Assembly: GCA_029781115.1 (NCBI GenBank)
Contig: JAKOXG010000004.1
Coordinates: 62,001 to 126,000 of the forward strand
DNA length: 64,000 nt
Direction: 5' to 3'
Source: Candidatus Cloacimonadota bacterium
Lineage (GTDB): Bacteria > Cloacimonadota > Cloacimonadia > Cloacimonadales > Cloacimonadaceae
A model generated the notes under the pieces. It made no database searches and was not told where the DNA came from. It worked only from the letters and a program-made list of their open reading frames with translations. Made by a program: the position numbers and the translations under genes. Shown one piece after another: positions 43,966 to 52,755 of this stretch; position 1 is the first letter of the stretch, and every line of letters begins with the position of its first letter.

Positions 43966-46900
43966 TTATTGTTCGGACAACTTAGTCGCATCCTGCTTGG
44001 TTGTCAAGTAGTAAAATGCGGGAATGACGATGAGAGTCAAAAAAGCTGACACGATCAAGCCACCTATAGAGACTACACCCATGGATTGCCTGAACTCTTT
44101 CAAGCTTTCGCCGATACCCAACGCCATGGGCAGCATACCGATGACGATGGATAGCGTAGACATGATGATGGGCTTGAGTTTCAGTTCGCCGGCTTCCAGC
44201 AGGGCATCACGGCTGTTCAGGCCTTCTTTGCGACGCAAATTCACGTGGTCGATGATCAAAATAGCGTTATTGACTACGATACCGACCAGCATGATGGTTG
44301 CCATCATAGAGAAGATATTGAGAGCCTGGCCCGTGACCAGCAGGGACAGGACTACGCCGATCAATCCCAGTGGCACTGTGGCCATGATGAGAAGAGGCTG
44401 GGTGAAGCTTTCCAGGATGGCAGCCAGCAACATATAAGTGAGCAAGACAGCCAGCAGGAAGGTCTTGAGCATGTCATCCACGGTTTCGGCCAGCATTTCT
44501 GCAGTTCCGCCCCAATCCATGCGATAGCCTGTGGGCAGTTCGATGTTGGCTGTGCGGGCATTGATCTCATTAACTACATCTCCCAGCCTGGCATCTCCAT
44601 CCAAATCCGCAGTGAAGACTATGGTTCTGTAGCGATCCATGTGTGTGACTTGGTTTGTACCCGCGCCAAAGGAGATGTCTGCCAGTTGTGAAAGCAGGTA
44701 GTTTTGGCCGTGAATGGGCAGAGTGAGCTGCATCAACTTATCGGGTGAGTTCACATATTCTTCATCGAGTGTGATCTTGATATCATACTGGTTTCCATAT
44801 TCGGTGTAGTGTGTGGTGACAAATCCTTCCACAGCCGCTCTGAGAGCGATGGCGAGATCGTAGACCGTAGCACCGGTGAGAGCCATTTGATCACGGTTTG
44901 GGATGATGGTAATCTCGGGGCGTCCCAACCTGCTGCTGGTATCGAGGTTCAGCATCCCCGGCGTGCCTTCCAAGGCAGTGATGTAGCGGGTCTTGAGCTC
45001 TTCCAGCTTGGCATTGTCTTGTCCTTTGAGATAAAACTCAACGGGCGCAGCTCCGGCACCACCCATGAAGTCTTGCACACTGACTTTGATGTTGGCATTG
45101 GGAACGTCGGCCAAATCTTTGGTGAGCAGGGAAGCAATTTCCGCACTGGAACGCTTACGATCCTTCTGATCTACCAGCTTAACCTCTGCTAATGCCAGGT
45201 TCACTCCGTGATCGAGCATTCCAGAGCTTCCCAGGTTTGTGATGGTATGTTCCACTTCCTTATACTTGCCGATGTGTTTGTGGATTTGATCCAGGACTTT
45301 AGCAGTTTCGTCGAGGTTATAGCCTTGTGGCAGTTCCACCCTGATGTTGACGATGCCCTGATCCACAGTCGGGAACAGCTCCATTCCGATGACGGGAAGC
45401 AGAGTAAGGCTACCTACGAGGAGAATCACCGAAATCACCATGACGGTGGTACTGCGGGCTTTATTCCCGATGAGGAAGCCAAGGAACCTTTTGTAGCCGC
45501 GGGCAAACTTATCGAAAGCCGCATCAAATCTCCTGCCCCACCTGCCTGCTGTGTATTGCTCAGGTATGATCAGGGAGGCCAGCATGGGCGTGAGGGTAAA
45601 GCTGGTTATCAATGACATGATGGTAGCAAAGGTGACGGTGAGGGCGAATTCTTTGAAGAACTGACCCACCAGTGAAGTCATCGAGGCGATAGGCAAAAAC
45701 ACTACGATATTGGTGAGCGTAGAGGCAAGCACGGCCACCGCTATCTCGGCTGTGCCCTTATCAGCTGCCTCTTTCCTGCTTTTGCCCATATTCTTGTGTC
45801 GGAAGATGTTTTCGATCACCACCACGGAGTTTGCCACCAGGATACCCACCGAGGTAGAAAGCCCTATCAGGGTGAGGATGTTCATGGTGTAGCCCATCAT
45901 CTGTAAGAACACAAAGGTGGAGATAATGGAAATGGGCATGGAAAGAGCCACGATCAGGGTAGAGCGCAGGTCGTGCAAAAAGAGGAAGAGGATCAATCCC
46001 GTGAGCAAGACTCCCTGCCAGATATTGTTGAGAGTATCATCTACAGTTGCTCTGGTCAGATCAGAATCATCTCTGATGATGCTCAGAGTAGTCCCTTCAG
46101 GTAGATCTTTTTGGATGTTGGGCAGCTCTTTACGTAACTGCTTGGCGATTTCCACAATGTTTCCATCCGAGCTCTTGATCACGGAAAGGCGGACAACGTT
46201 ATCTTGGATAGTATTCTTGGGCACGTTGTAATAAATAGCTCTCTCGCGCACTTCTTCGTGGCTATCCTCGATGGTGGCGATGTCAGAGAGCTTCTTCATC
46301 AGGTATCCGGAGGGGATTCTGGCTTCGCCTATCTCTTCCACGCTGGAGAATTGTCCCTTGAGGCGCACGGAATACTCCTGCGAGCCGCGGTTGAAGTGAC
46401 CAGCAGGCATATCCATGTTTTGTGCCGGCAGGATCTGCATCAACTGTGCGAGCGAGAGATTATTCTCAAATACGGCAGCATCGCTGAGTTTCACATTTAT
46501 CTGACGCTTGGTTCCTCCCACGATGTTCACTTGAGCCACGCCTTCAATCTGAGAAAAGCGCTCTTTCACTCTTGTGTCTGCCAGCTCATAAAGCTCGCGG
46601 CTGTCAATGTTCCCGCTCAGGATCACGTCCATAAAGGGGAAGGTCGTGAAGTTGAACTTCTGCACCTTGGGCTTTTCTGCACCACTGGGGAGGTCTCTGA
46701 GGATGTTATCTATTTTATCCTTTACTTCCTGGTTGGCGATGTCGACGTCCTTGCCGAGTTTGAAGGCGATCATGGTGACGCTTACATTATCCAGACTGTA
46801 GGATTGGACCTTGTCGATGTTGCTCACGGTGGCAATCGCTTCTTCGATGCGGTTTGTCACCTGGGTTTCCACCTCTTCGGGTCCGGCTCCCGGATATACC

Positions 46901-47046
46901 ACCTGAATGGACACATAAGGCAGCTCCACGTCTGGCATCAAGTCCAAGGGCATGCCAAAATAGGCCATCAGCCCAAAGACCACAAACACCAGGATGGCCA
47001 TTGTGACCAGGACTGGACGTTCAATGGAGAGTTTTGACAAAAACAT
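43966..47046 (-). CDS. RND efflux pump inner-membrane protein (HAE1 family)
   Basis: 1026 residues, normal for the family. It has twelve membrane helices and two large periplasmic loops. The N-terminal half starts with the usual IERPVLVTMAILVFVVFG. The TM4 proton-relay pair (VDD in AcrB/SwrC-type pumps) reads VAN here (A405-N406). In TM10 the usual Lys is replaced by Asn (VVNNAILIID, N926-N927). So the canonical Asp-Asp-Lys relay is missing. It probably exports drugs or lipids with the MFP and TolC-type genes upstream in the same operon. Confidence 0.92.
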   Translation of the reverse strand: MFLSKLSIERPVLVTMAILVFVVFGLMAYFGMPLDLMPDVELPYVSIQVVYPGAGPEEVETQVTNRIEEAIATVSNIDKVQSYSLDNVSVTMIAFKLGKDVDIANQEVKDKIDNILRDLPSGAEKPKVQKFNFTTFPFMDVILSGNIDSRELYELADTRVKERFSQIEGVAQVNIVGGTKRQINVKLSDAAVFENNLSLAQLMQILPAQNMDMPAGHFNRGSQEYSVRLKGQFSSVEEIGEARIPSGYLMKKLSDIATIEDSHEEVRERAIYYNVPKNTIQDNVVRLSVIKSSDGNIVEIAKQLRKELPNIQKDLPEGTTLSIIRDDSDLTRATVDDTLNNIWQGVLLTGLILFLFLHDLRSTLIVALSMPISIISTFVFLQMMGYTMNILTLIGLSTSVGILVANSVVVIENIFRHKNMGKSRKEAADKGTAEIAVAVLASTLTNIVVFLPIASMTSLVGQFFKEFALTVTFATIMSLITSFTLTPMLASLIIPEQYTAGRWGRRFDAAFDKFARGYKRFLGFLIGNKARSTTVMVISVILLVGSLTLLPVIGMELFPTVDQGIVNIRVELPQGYNLDETAKVLDQIHKHIGKYKEVEHTITNLGSSGMLDHGVNLALAEVKLVDQKDRKRSSAEIASLLTKDLADVPNANIKVSVQDFMGGAGAAPVEFYLKGQDNAKLEELKTRYITALEGTPGMLNLDTSSRLGRPEITIIPNRDQMALTGATVYDLAIALRAAVEGFVTTHYTEYGNQYDIKITLDEEYVNSPDKLMQLTLPIHGQNYLLSQLADISFGAGTNQVTHMDRYRTIVFTADLDGDARLGDVVNEINARTANIELPTGYRMDWGGTAEMLAETVDDMLKTFLLAVLLTYMLLAAILESFTQPLLIMATVPLGLIGVVLSLLVTGQALNIFSMMATIMLVGIVVNNAILIIDHVNLRRKEGLNSRDALLEAGELKLKPIIMSTLSIVIGMLPMALGIGESLKEFRQSMGVVSIGGLIVSAFLTLIVIPAFYYLTTKQDATKLSEQ

Positions 47047-47049
47047 AGC

Positions 47050-48087
47050 CTATTCCTCTTCGTTCATGATGCGGATCAAGCCGTTTTCACTCACCAAGTT
47101 CATACCTGCCACGATGAGCTGATCACCTTCACTCAAGCCCGTGAGGACTTCATAGTGAAGCTGGTCGTTCAGCCCCAGGGTTACTTCTTTGCGAACGGCA
47201 CGGTTGTTTTCGGCTACCCACACAAAGGCGTTTCCATTTTCAAAGCTTAGGTGTTCTCTATTTACGACGATGCAATTTGGCTTGCTAAAAACATCTATAT
47301 TGACTGTGGCTGTGGAGCCGAAGCTGATCTTCCGGTTCATGCCATTGAAGGTGGCTACCACTCTGATGGCACGCAACATGGGATCCGGCGCCATGCCCAC
47401 TTCGGTGATTCTGCCTTTGAGGATTTCACCGTTTACTTCGGCAGTGGCGAGGGAGCCTTTCTTGATCTGAGGCGCATCTTGCGTGGGAACCATCATCACG
47501 GCTTTGTAGCCGTCCGTTGCAGAAACGGTAAACAGGTCTTTGCCGGGATACACCTTATCGCTTTGGCTCACATGGAGTGCTGAGAGGATACCGCTGATGG
47601 GTGCACGCACCTTGATCATGGATTCGCTGGATTCCAGATTGGCTTTGCTCACTTTATACATGGTTTCCACGTTATCCAGCTCCTGTTTGGAGATGGCGCC
47701 GCTGTCATATAGACGCTGCATGCGCTGATATGCGGTTTGCTGAGCTGCAAAAGCAGTGGATGCCTGTTCATATTGAGCAGCAGGTGCAGTGGTTGGGAAG
47801 CTGACGATGAGCTGCCCCTTGGAAACTCTATCGCCCACTTTGGCGTGGATTTGGCTCACCACTTCGCTGAGGTCAGATTGAGCCGTGGATTCCTGCTTCC
47901 CACTCAAGGACGCATTGTAGCGCAGTTGTTGGACGAAGGTCTCCGTGCTCACTTCTTTAATGCGCACGGGTATGCCTTCTTGCTCTTGGATTTCTTGCAT
48001 TGTCTTGCTCTTCTCAGTGCTTTTGCCACATGCACCCAGCGCAAAGAGCAAGGCAAACAAGCTGATGATAATGATGTATTTTTTCAT
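47050..48087 (-). CDS. RND periplasmic adaptor (MFP) lipoprotein
   Basis: 345 residues. The lipobox LFALGAC places Cys 20. The barrel-sandwich and hairpin regions lie between (GDRVSKGQLIVSFP; ASTAFAAQQTAYQRMQRLYDSG) and the C-terminal beta-barrel carries GLNDQLHYEVLTGLSEGDQLIVAG. It connects the RND pump with the outer-membrane channel. The gene lies 3 nt before the pump and 10 nt after the tolC-like gene. Confidence 0.9.
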   Translation of the reverse strand: MKKYIIIISLFALLFALGACGKSTEKSKTMQEIQEQEGIPVRIKEVSTETFVQQLRYNASLSGKQESTAQSDLSEVVSQIHAKVGDRVSKGQLIVSFPTTAPAAQYEQASTAFAAQQTAYQRMQRLYDSGAISKQELDNVETMYKVSKANLESSESMIKVRAPISGILSALHVSQSDKVYPGKDLFTVSATDGYKAVMMVPTQDAPQIKKGSLATAEVNGEILKGRITEVGMAPDPMLRAIRVVATFNGMNRKISFGSTATVNIDVFSKPNCIVVNREHLSFENGNAFVWVAENNRAVRKEVTLGLNDQLHYEVLTGLSEGDQLIVAGMNLVSENGLIRIMNEEE

Positions 48088-48097
48088 GGAGACTCCC

Positions 48098-49474
48098 TTA
48101 AATTTTTATTCCCATTGACTTTGTGAGTTTGAGTTGATCTATGATAATGTTATAAATGGACTGCAAGTATTGCAGGCGGATTCCGGACAGGGTGATGCGT
48201 GCATCAAAGACTTCCAGTTGTATGCCCACCTGGTTGTCATAGCGTGCCTGAGCGATTTCCAAGCTACGTTCAGCCATCCGGATGTTTTTGCTTTGTACTT
48301 CATAATCATGGAGTGTGTGTTGCAGGTTTTGCCAATTTTGGGTGATTTCCAAGCGTATCATGTTCTCAAGATCACGTTGCTGGTATTGAGCTTGGAGATA
48401 CACGCTTTTGGCGTTGTTGCGTTTGGAGGTGTTGGACAGACCCGTAAAGATGGGGATCTGTATACCAATGCCCACGCCATAGCGGCTGCCAAAATCGTCC
48501 TTTTCGATGTTGAAATCGTCAGCAGCGGTATACAAGGAATAGTCAGCGGTGAGAGCGATGTTGGGCAGGAAGTTGCCCTTTTCCGCATTGTATTTGATCT
48601 TCGCAACTTCGGTGGCGATGTCCAAAAGCTCCAGCTCTACGCGCTTTTCTCTTCCGGAGCTGAGAGCTTCTTCCAAGGTTACTTCCATCTCTGGCGGCAG
48701 CACAAACTCGCCTTCGGGTATCAAGCTCTCATCCTCAGAGCCCAAGTGCATTCTAAAAGCACTGAGCGCAATCTCATAGGTGTTTTGGGCTTGCAAAACC
48801 TGTGGCTCCAATTTGGCTACTTCCAGGCGGGCACGAAGCAGATCAAACTCGCTCACCATGCCCTCCTCATAGAAGGATTCCACGCGCGCCAAGTGCTGAT
48901 TCGCCATATCCAAGCCATCTTGTTGCACCTGCGCCAGTTTTTCTGCCAACAGGCATTGGTAGAAGAGCTCGTTGGTCTTGAGGATCAGGTTTTGCTCCTC
49001 CACCCAGTAGTTCAATCTCTGAATGCTGCGATACCTGTCCACCGCCTTGATGCCATTGATCAGCTTACCACCCAGGAAGATCACCTGCGTCATCTTGACT
49101 TGCAAAGCCACAGATGCCTGATCCTGTGGGGAGGATGGAATCATACCATTAACCACGCCTTCCAAAGCTCCAGCCAGCATGTAATCATCCATTGTAGCGG
49201 TCTGCGATAAGCCAGGCGTCAGAACCAACTGATCTGGTATGGCATTTGGTGGCAGATGAGTTCTGGATAGCTCATAACCTCCTTGCAGCGTGATCTGAGG
49301 AAGCAGCGTGCCGCGGACGTCGTTGTAAGTCATATTGGCTTTGTTTACTTCTTCTTTGGCAATCAGGAGGTTACGGTTGTTTTTGAGTGCCATGCTCACG
49401 CTTTCATCCAAGCTTATCGCACTTATGCCGATCACAAGTAGCAATAGGCCGGTTAGGGTAAAAAGTCTTTTCAT
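48098..49474 (-). CDS. TolC-family outer-membrane efflux protein
   Basis: 458 residues with a signal peptide (about 1-19). Two TolC-type repeats follow, with long helices (YEEGMVSEFDLLRARLEVAKLEPQ; AERSLEIAQARYDNQVGIQLEVFDA) around short strands (FLPNIALTADYSLY). It forms the outer-membrane channel of the RND system. The gene is 6 nt after tetR and 10 nt before the MFP gene. Confidence 0.92.
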   Translation of the reverse strand: MKRLFTLTGLLLLVIGISAISLDESVSMALKNNRNLLIAKEEVNKANMTYNDVRGTLLPQITLQGGYELSRTHLPPNAIPDQLVLTPGLSQTATMDDYMLAGALEGVVNGMIPSSPQDQASVALQVKMTQVIFLGGKLINGIKAVDRYRSIQRLNYWVEEQNLILKTNELFYQCLLAEKLAQVQQDGLDMANQHLARVESFYEEGMVSEFDLLRARLEVAKLEPQVLQAQNTYEIALSAFRMHLGSEDESLIPEGEFVLPPEMEVTLEEALSSGREKRVELELLDIATEVAKIKYNAEKGNFLPNIALTADYSLYTAADDFNIEKDDFGSRYGVGIGIQIPIFTGLSNTSKRNNAKSVYLQAQYQQRDLENMIRLEITQNWQNLQHTLHDYEVQSKNIRMAERSLEIAQARYDNQVGIQLEVFDARITLSGIRLQYLQSIYNIIIDQLKLTKSMGIKI

Positions 49475-49480
49475 ATTTGA

Positions 49481-50098
49481 TTAACCTCTTTTTAATATAC
49501 CATACAGGACCAGATCAATGAGCAGATCCTGTTCTTTTTCCAGTTTTTGCATGATCATTTGCCTTTCGTGTAAGTCACAATTCAGCTCTGCCATCATCAT
49601 CCAATCATGAACGACATTGCTAAGAGCTTCAAAACTAAAACGATCATCGACCTTCTTCTCTGCCAATCCCTCTTGGAATAGGCGATGTATATTGTTTCTC
49701 ATTCGTTGGCGACCATATTCTTGAAGCGTTTCCAATTCAGCCAAATAGGCCTCTGGAAAGCTGTTTCGAGCCTCAAACAAGATGGGCACATGCTCATAGA
49801 TGTAGCGGATGGGTATGCGCACCAGAGCCCTGAAGCGTGCCTCAAAGCCTACCAGTGACGCAACTTGCTTTTCAATATTCTCAAAAAACAGCTGATATGC
49901 CAGCTTGACGGCTTCCATAAACAAGGCTTCCTTACTGTCGAAATAGTAATACAGGGTAGCCTTGCCAATTTCTGCCTTGGCTGCTATGTCTCCAATGGAG
50001 CCCTTGGCATAACCATTTTGAGCGAATACTTCCATCGCCGCCTTGATGATCATGGCCTTCTTGCGTTCTAAAGTATCATTCGTACTGATTTCTTCCAT
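49481..50098 (-). CDS. TetR-family regulator of the efflux operon
   Basis: 205 residues. An N-terminal TetR HTH has MEVFAQNGYAKGSIGDIAAK, followed by EIGKATLYYYFDSKEALF (recognition helix region about 35-60). The C-terminal ligand domain is not conserved. It probably represses its own operon (tetR-tolC-MFP-RND-DUF3332) until a ligand binds. It is first in the operon and a promoter candidate lies 90 nt upstream. Confidence 0.9.
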   Translation of the reverse strand: MEEISTNDTLERKKAMIIKAAMEVFAQNGYAKGSIGDIAAKAEIGKATLYYYFDSKEALFMEAVKLAYQLFFENIEKQVASLVGFEARFRALVRIPIRYIYEHVPILFEARNSFPEAYLAELETLQEYGRQRMRNNIHRLFQEGLAEKKVDDRFSFEALSNVVHDWMMMAELNCDLHERQMIMQKLEKEQDLLIDLVLYGILKRG

Positions 50099-50193
50099 AT
50101 GTTTCCTCGGTTGTAATGACTGTAAGTTAAGTTTAATAGGTGCCTAATACCTTGTAGTAATGCTGGTTGATGACATGAATCTGTCTCTCGAAC

Positions 50194-50222
50194 CAAATAT
50201 GGATAGCGTTCGATTATGTCAA
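50194..50222 (-). promoter_or_regulatory. Promoter candidate of the tetR-efflux operon
   Basis: On the minus strand TTGACA (50222-50217), then 15 nt, then CATATTTGG (50201-50193). Read as a classical -10, TATTTG is 17 nt away. It has the same geometry as the cold-shock promoter, with the same ATATTTGG. The leader would be about 90 nt. A TetR operator would be expected near it, but I see no convincing palindrome. Confidence 0.6.
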
Positions 50223-50337
50223 GCACAATTGTCAAAAACGATATGATTAAAACTTAACACTTGATTTATTCTGCACCCGTTGACCTCAAAAATGTGCCCA
50301 ATTATGGGCTTAAAATGCTTGCATAAACCAGATGATT

Positions 50338-50625
50338 GCGCAAATGTTGACTTTTTGCATGGTCTGGCCGCCCCCTTTGGGACGCCTCAGCCTCCGCTTG
50401 GCTCTTCCTCCTAACCTACTGCTTTCCTACTCGTTACTCGCTCGAGGAGCAGGAGGGTAGTAAGGGCGGGGTTGGGAGGCCGCATGAAATGGGCATTTGA
50501 GAGGGGGCGAAAAGTGCAGTTTCACGTGATATTATTCTGTCAAGTGGTCAAATATTGATTTTGGCTTGGCTTTTTCAGCTGCGGAGGTGCAGAAAAGATG
50601 TCCTACCAATTTAGTAGGAGATTGG
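50338..50625 (+). repeat. Dispersed intergenic repeat, copy C (forward)
   Basis: Reference copy. Left box GCAAATGTTGACTTTT (50340-50355), core hairpin (GCCTC near 50384 to GAGGC near 50476) with loop AACCTACTGCTTTCCTACTC, conserved GAAATGGGCATTTGAG, right box GGTCAAATATTGATTTT (50546-50562), end hairpin CCTAC...GTAGG (50601-50617). It lies between tetR and gltX (both minus). The remaining part of the gap, 50099-50337, shows only the tetR promoter. Homology with copy A may extend left to ATAAACC near 50324. Confidence 0.9.
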
Positions 50626-50636
50626 TTTTAAGAGAT

Positions 50637-50664
50637 AAAAAACCACCCGCTTAAAAACGGGTGG
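50637..50664 (-). terminator. Terminator of gltX
   Basis: CCACCCG (50643-50649) with CGGGTGG (50658-50664). On the minus strand the stem is followed by TTTTTT (six A at 50637-50642). Confidence 0.88.
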
Positions 50665-50689
50665 AAGGAATGGCAAAATACTGGGCCGA

Positions 50690-52123
50690 TCAAAGCTCCA
50701 AGGCAGCCTGAATCCTGGCCAGTGCTTCGGAATCTCCCAAAATGGCAAATGTGCTGGGTAGATCGGGGCCATGGGCTTGACCGAGCATAGCCAGACGCAG
50801 GGGAGTGTAAAAGGCTTTTGCTTTCAGTCCGGTAGCGGCAAGAGCTTCTTTGACAAGCGAGTCGACCTTCCCGTCATCAAGCGGGAAGTGTGCTGGCAGG
50901 TTGGCTGCAAACCAGGAGAGAACCTTTTTGGCATCTTCTTTTTGGATGTTTTGCAGGTCTTTGTCTTGCAGGTTGGGCGTCTCTAAAAACATGCGACAAT
51001 ACTCAGGAATTTCCGCCAGTAGGTTGGAGCGTTGTCTGGCAACCTCCACCATTCTGTGGAATTTGTCTTTTTCCGGCACCTTGAGTCCTGCAGACTCAAA
51101 ATAGGGTAAGCTGCGCTCTACGATTGTCTCCAGAGGCAGTTCTTTGAGGTAAGATCCGTTCATCCAATCCAGCTTTGTCAGGTCAAAAACCGCCCCTGCT
51201 TTGCTCACTCTGTCCAAAGAGAAAATCTGGCAAAGCTCTTCCAGGGTGTAAAACTCGCGGTCATCAGCTGGATGCCAGCCCAACAGGGCGATAAAATTGA
51301 TGAGTGCTTCTTTGAGATAGCCTTTTTGTAAGTAGATTTCCACGCTCACGTCGTTCATGCGCTTGCTCAGTTTGCTACGGTCTTGGTTGAGGATGAGAGG
51401 CAGATGAACCCATTGGGGTGCTTCCCAGCCTAAACATTGATAGAGCCAGATGTGCTTGGGCGTGCTGGAGAGCCATTCTTCACCTCGGATCACGTGCGAG
51501 ATTTGCATGTAATGATCGTCCACCACGGCGGCTAAATGGTAGGTGGGGAAGCCGTCAGATTTGACTAAGACTTGATCGTCGGATTGGGAGGCGTCAATCT
51601 GCACGGTTCCGCGGATGAGGTCTTCGACCACAAACTCATGATCATCAGGCATTTTCAGCCTCAAAACATGCGGTTCTCCGGCAGCCAATTTGGCTTGAAC
51701 CTGCTCTTCACTCAAGGCTAAACAACGGCGATCATATTTCACAAATTGCTTGGCTTCTTGTTGTTGCTGCCTCATTTCTGCCAAGGTTTCAGGAGTGCAA
51801 AAGCAGTGGTAGGCGTGACCACTATGCAGAAGTCGTTGGGCTTCCTGGTGGTAGAGTTCAAGGCGTTGGCTCTGGATGTAAGGGCCGTAATCTCCACCGA
51901 TACCGGGGCCTTCGTCAAAGTGTAGATCAAGCTGTTCCAGCGATTTAATCAGGTTTTCCACAGCTCCTTCCACCAAGCGGCTTTGGTCTGTATCTTCGAT
52001 TCTGAGAATGCATTTCCCGCCTAAGGAGCGGGCAAAAAGATAATCATAGAGTGCGGTTCTCAAGCCGCCGATGTGCAGGTATCCGGTGGGGGAGGGGGCA
52101 AAACGAACGCGTATCTGACTCAA
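50690..52123 (-). CDS. gltX: Glutamate--tRNA ligase
   Basis: 477 residues, the usual length. The class I signature HIGH-like SPTGYLHIGG is at the N-terminus (10-19). The KMSKS-like motif is KLSKR (DRSKLSKRMND, about 245). It charges tRNA-Glu (and tRNA-Gln if non-discriminating; no gatCAB gene is in the window to judge). The downstream terminator closes the transcript. The unknown 205-residue gene is 14 nt upstream. Confidence 0.95.
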   Translation of the reverse strand: MSQIRVRFAPSPTGYLHIGGLRTALYDYLFARSLGGKCILRIEDTDQSRLVEGAVENLIKSLEQLDLHFDEGPGIGGDYGPYIQSQRLELYHQEAQRLLHSGHAYHCFCTPETLAEMRQQQQEAKQFVKYDRRCLALSEEQVQAKLAAGEPHVLRLKMPDDHEFVVEDLIRGTVQIDASQSDDQVLVKSDGFPTYHLAAVVDDHYMQISHVIRGEEWLSSTPKHIWLYQCLGWEAPQWVHLPLILNQDRSKLSKRMNDVSVEIYLQKGYLKEALINFIALLGWHPADDREFYTLEELCQIFSLDRVSKAGAVFDLTKLDWMNGSYLKELPLETIVERSLPYFESAGLKVPEKDKFHRMVEVARQRSNLLAEIPEYCRMFLETPNLQDKDLQNIQKEDAKKVLSWFAANLPAHFPLDDGKVDSLVKEALAATGLKAKAFYTPLRLAMLGQAHGPDLPSTFAILGDSEALARIQAALEL

Positions 52124-52137
52124 AGTGGTTTCCTCTT

Positions 52138-52755
52138 TTAGGCGTCGATAGCAAACACGGTTTTCAGCAGCTTGTGATGCAGGATGCGGTAATGCGGCTG
52201 ATATTGTGACTTGTAGTTTTTGGAGTGTTTGGTGATGGCAGCTTTTTGCACGTGCTGCACCACGATTTCGGTGATTTCTTTACTGGGTTTATAGCGGGCT
52301 TCGATCCGAGGCCAGAGCCTGCGCCAAGTGGCTTTCCAGCTGCGTACATCCACATCCATTTCCAAGCAGGATTCACGGATCAGATAAGCCATGTAGTCGA
52401 TCTGGGCTTCGCTTGGCATGGTGCGAGTCAGTTTTTTGGGCAGAGAAGAGAGAGGCACAGGGGCGGCTCCTTCTTCCGGTAAGAATGGGAGCAGGTCCAA
52501 GGAAACACGGTAGAAGCCTTTACGGTTGCCAATATCTTGCAGCAATGGCAGATATACCTTCCTGGTTTGCTTGAGCTCGTCTACAAGGGATTTGCGGATA
52601 ACGGGCAGTTCTCTTCCCATGTGACTGGGGCCATAATATGCCTGATAGAGCAACTTGTAAATATCTGTCAGATCGGCTTTTGGGTGGTGTGTGGCCTCAA
52701 TGTCCATCAAGGAATTGAGGTCACCGGCGTTAAGAGCAATTCGGCGTGTAAGCAT
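52138..52755 (-). CDS. Protein of unknown function
   Basis: 205 residues. It overlaps the end of the amidohydrolase gene by 26 nt if it starts at ATG 52755, which has AAGGA 10 nt upstream. A start at 52707 (MDIEATHHPKADLTDIYKLL) would remove the overlap but has no visible SD. The sequence is mixed helical with many basic and aromatic residues (YQAYYGPSHMGRELP, ATWRRLWPRIEARYKPSKEI) and no clear motif. I do not recognise the family. It sits between an amidohydrolase and gltX. Confidence 0.65.
   Translation of the reverse strand: MLTRRIALNAGDLNSLMDIEATHHPKADLTDIYKLLYQAYYGPSHMGRELPVIRKSLVDELKQTRKVYLPLLQDIGNRKGFYRVSLDLLPFLPEEGAAPVPLSSLPKKLTRTMPSEAQIDYMAYLIRESCLEMDVDVRSWKATWRRLWPRIEARYKPSKEITEIVVQHVQKAAITKHSKNYKSQYQPHYRILHHKLLKTVFAIDA

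Noticed and set aside
48134-49210. A 358-codon open frame on the plus strand
   Set aside because: Antisense to the tolC-like gene. No SD or family motif.
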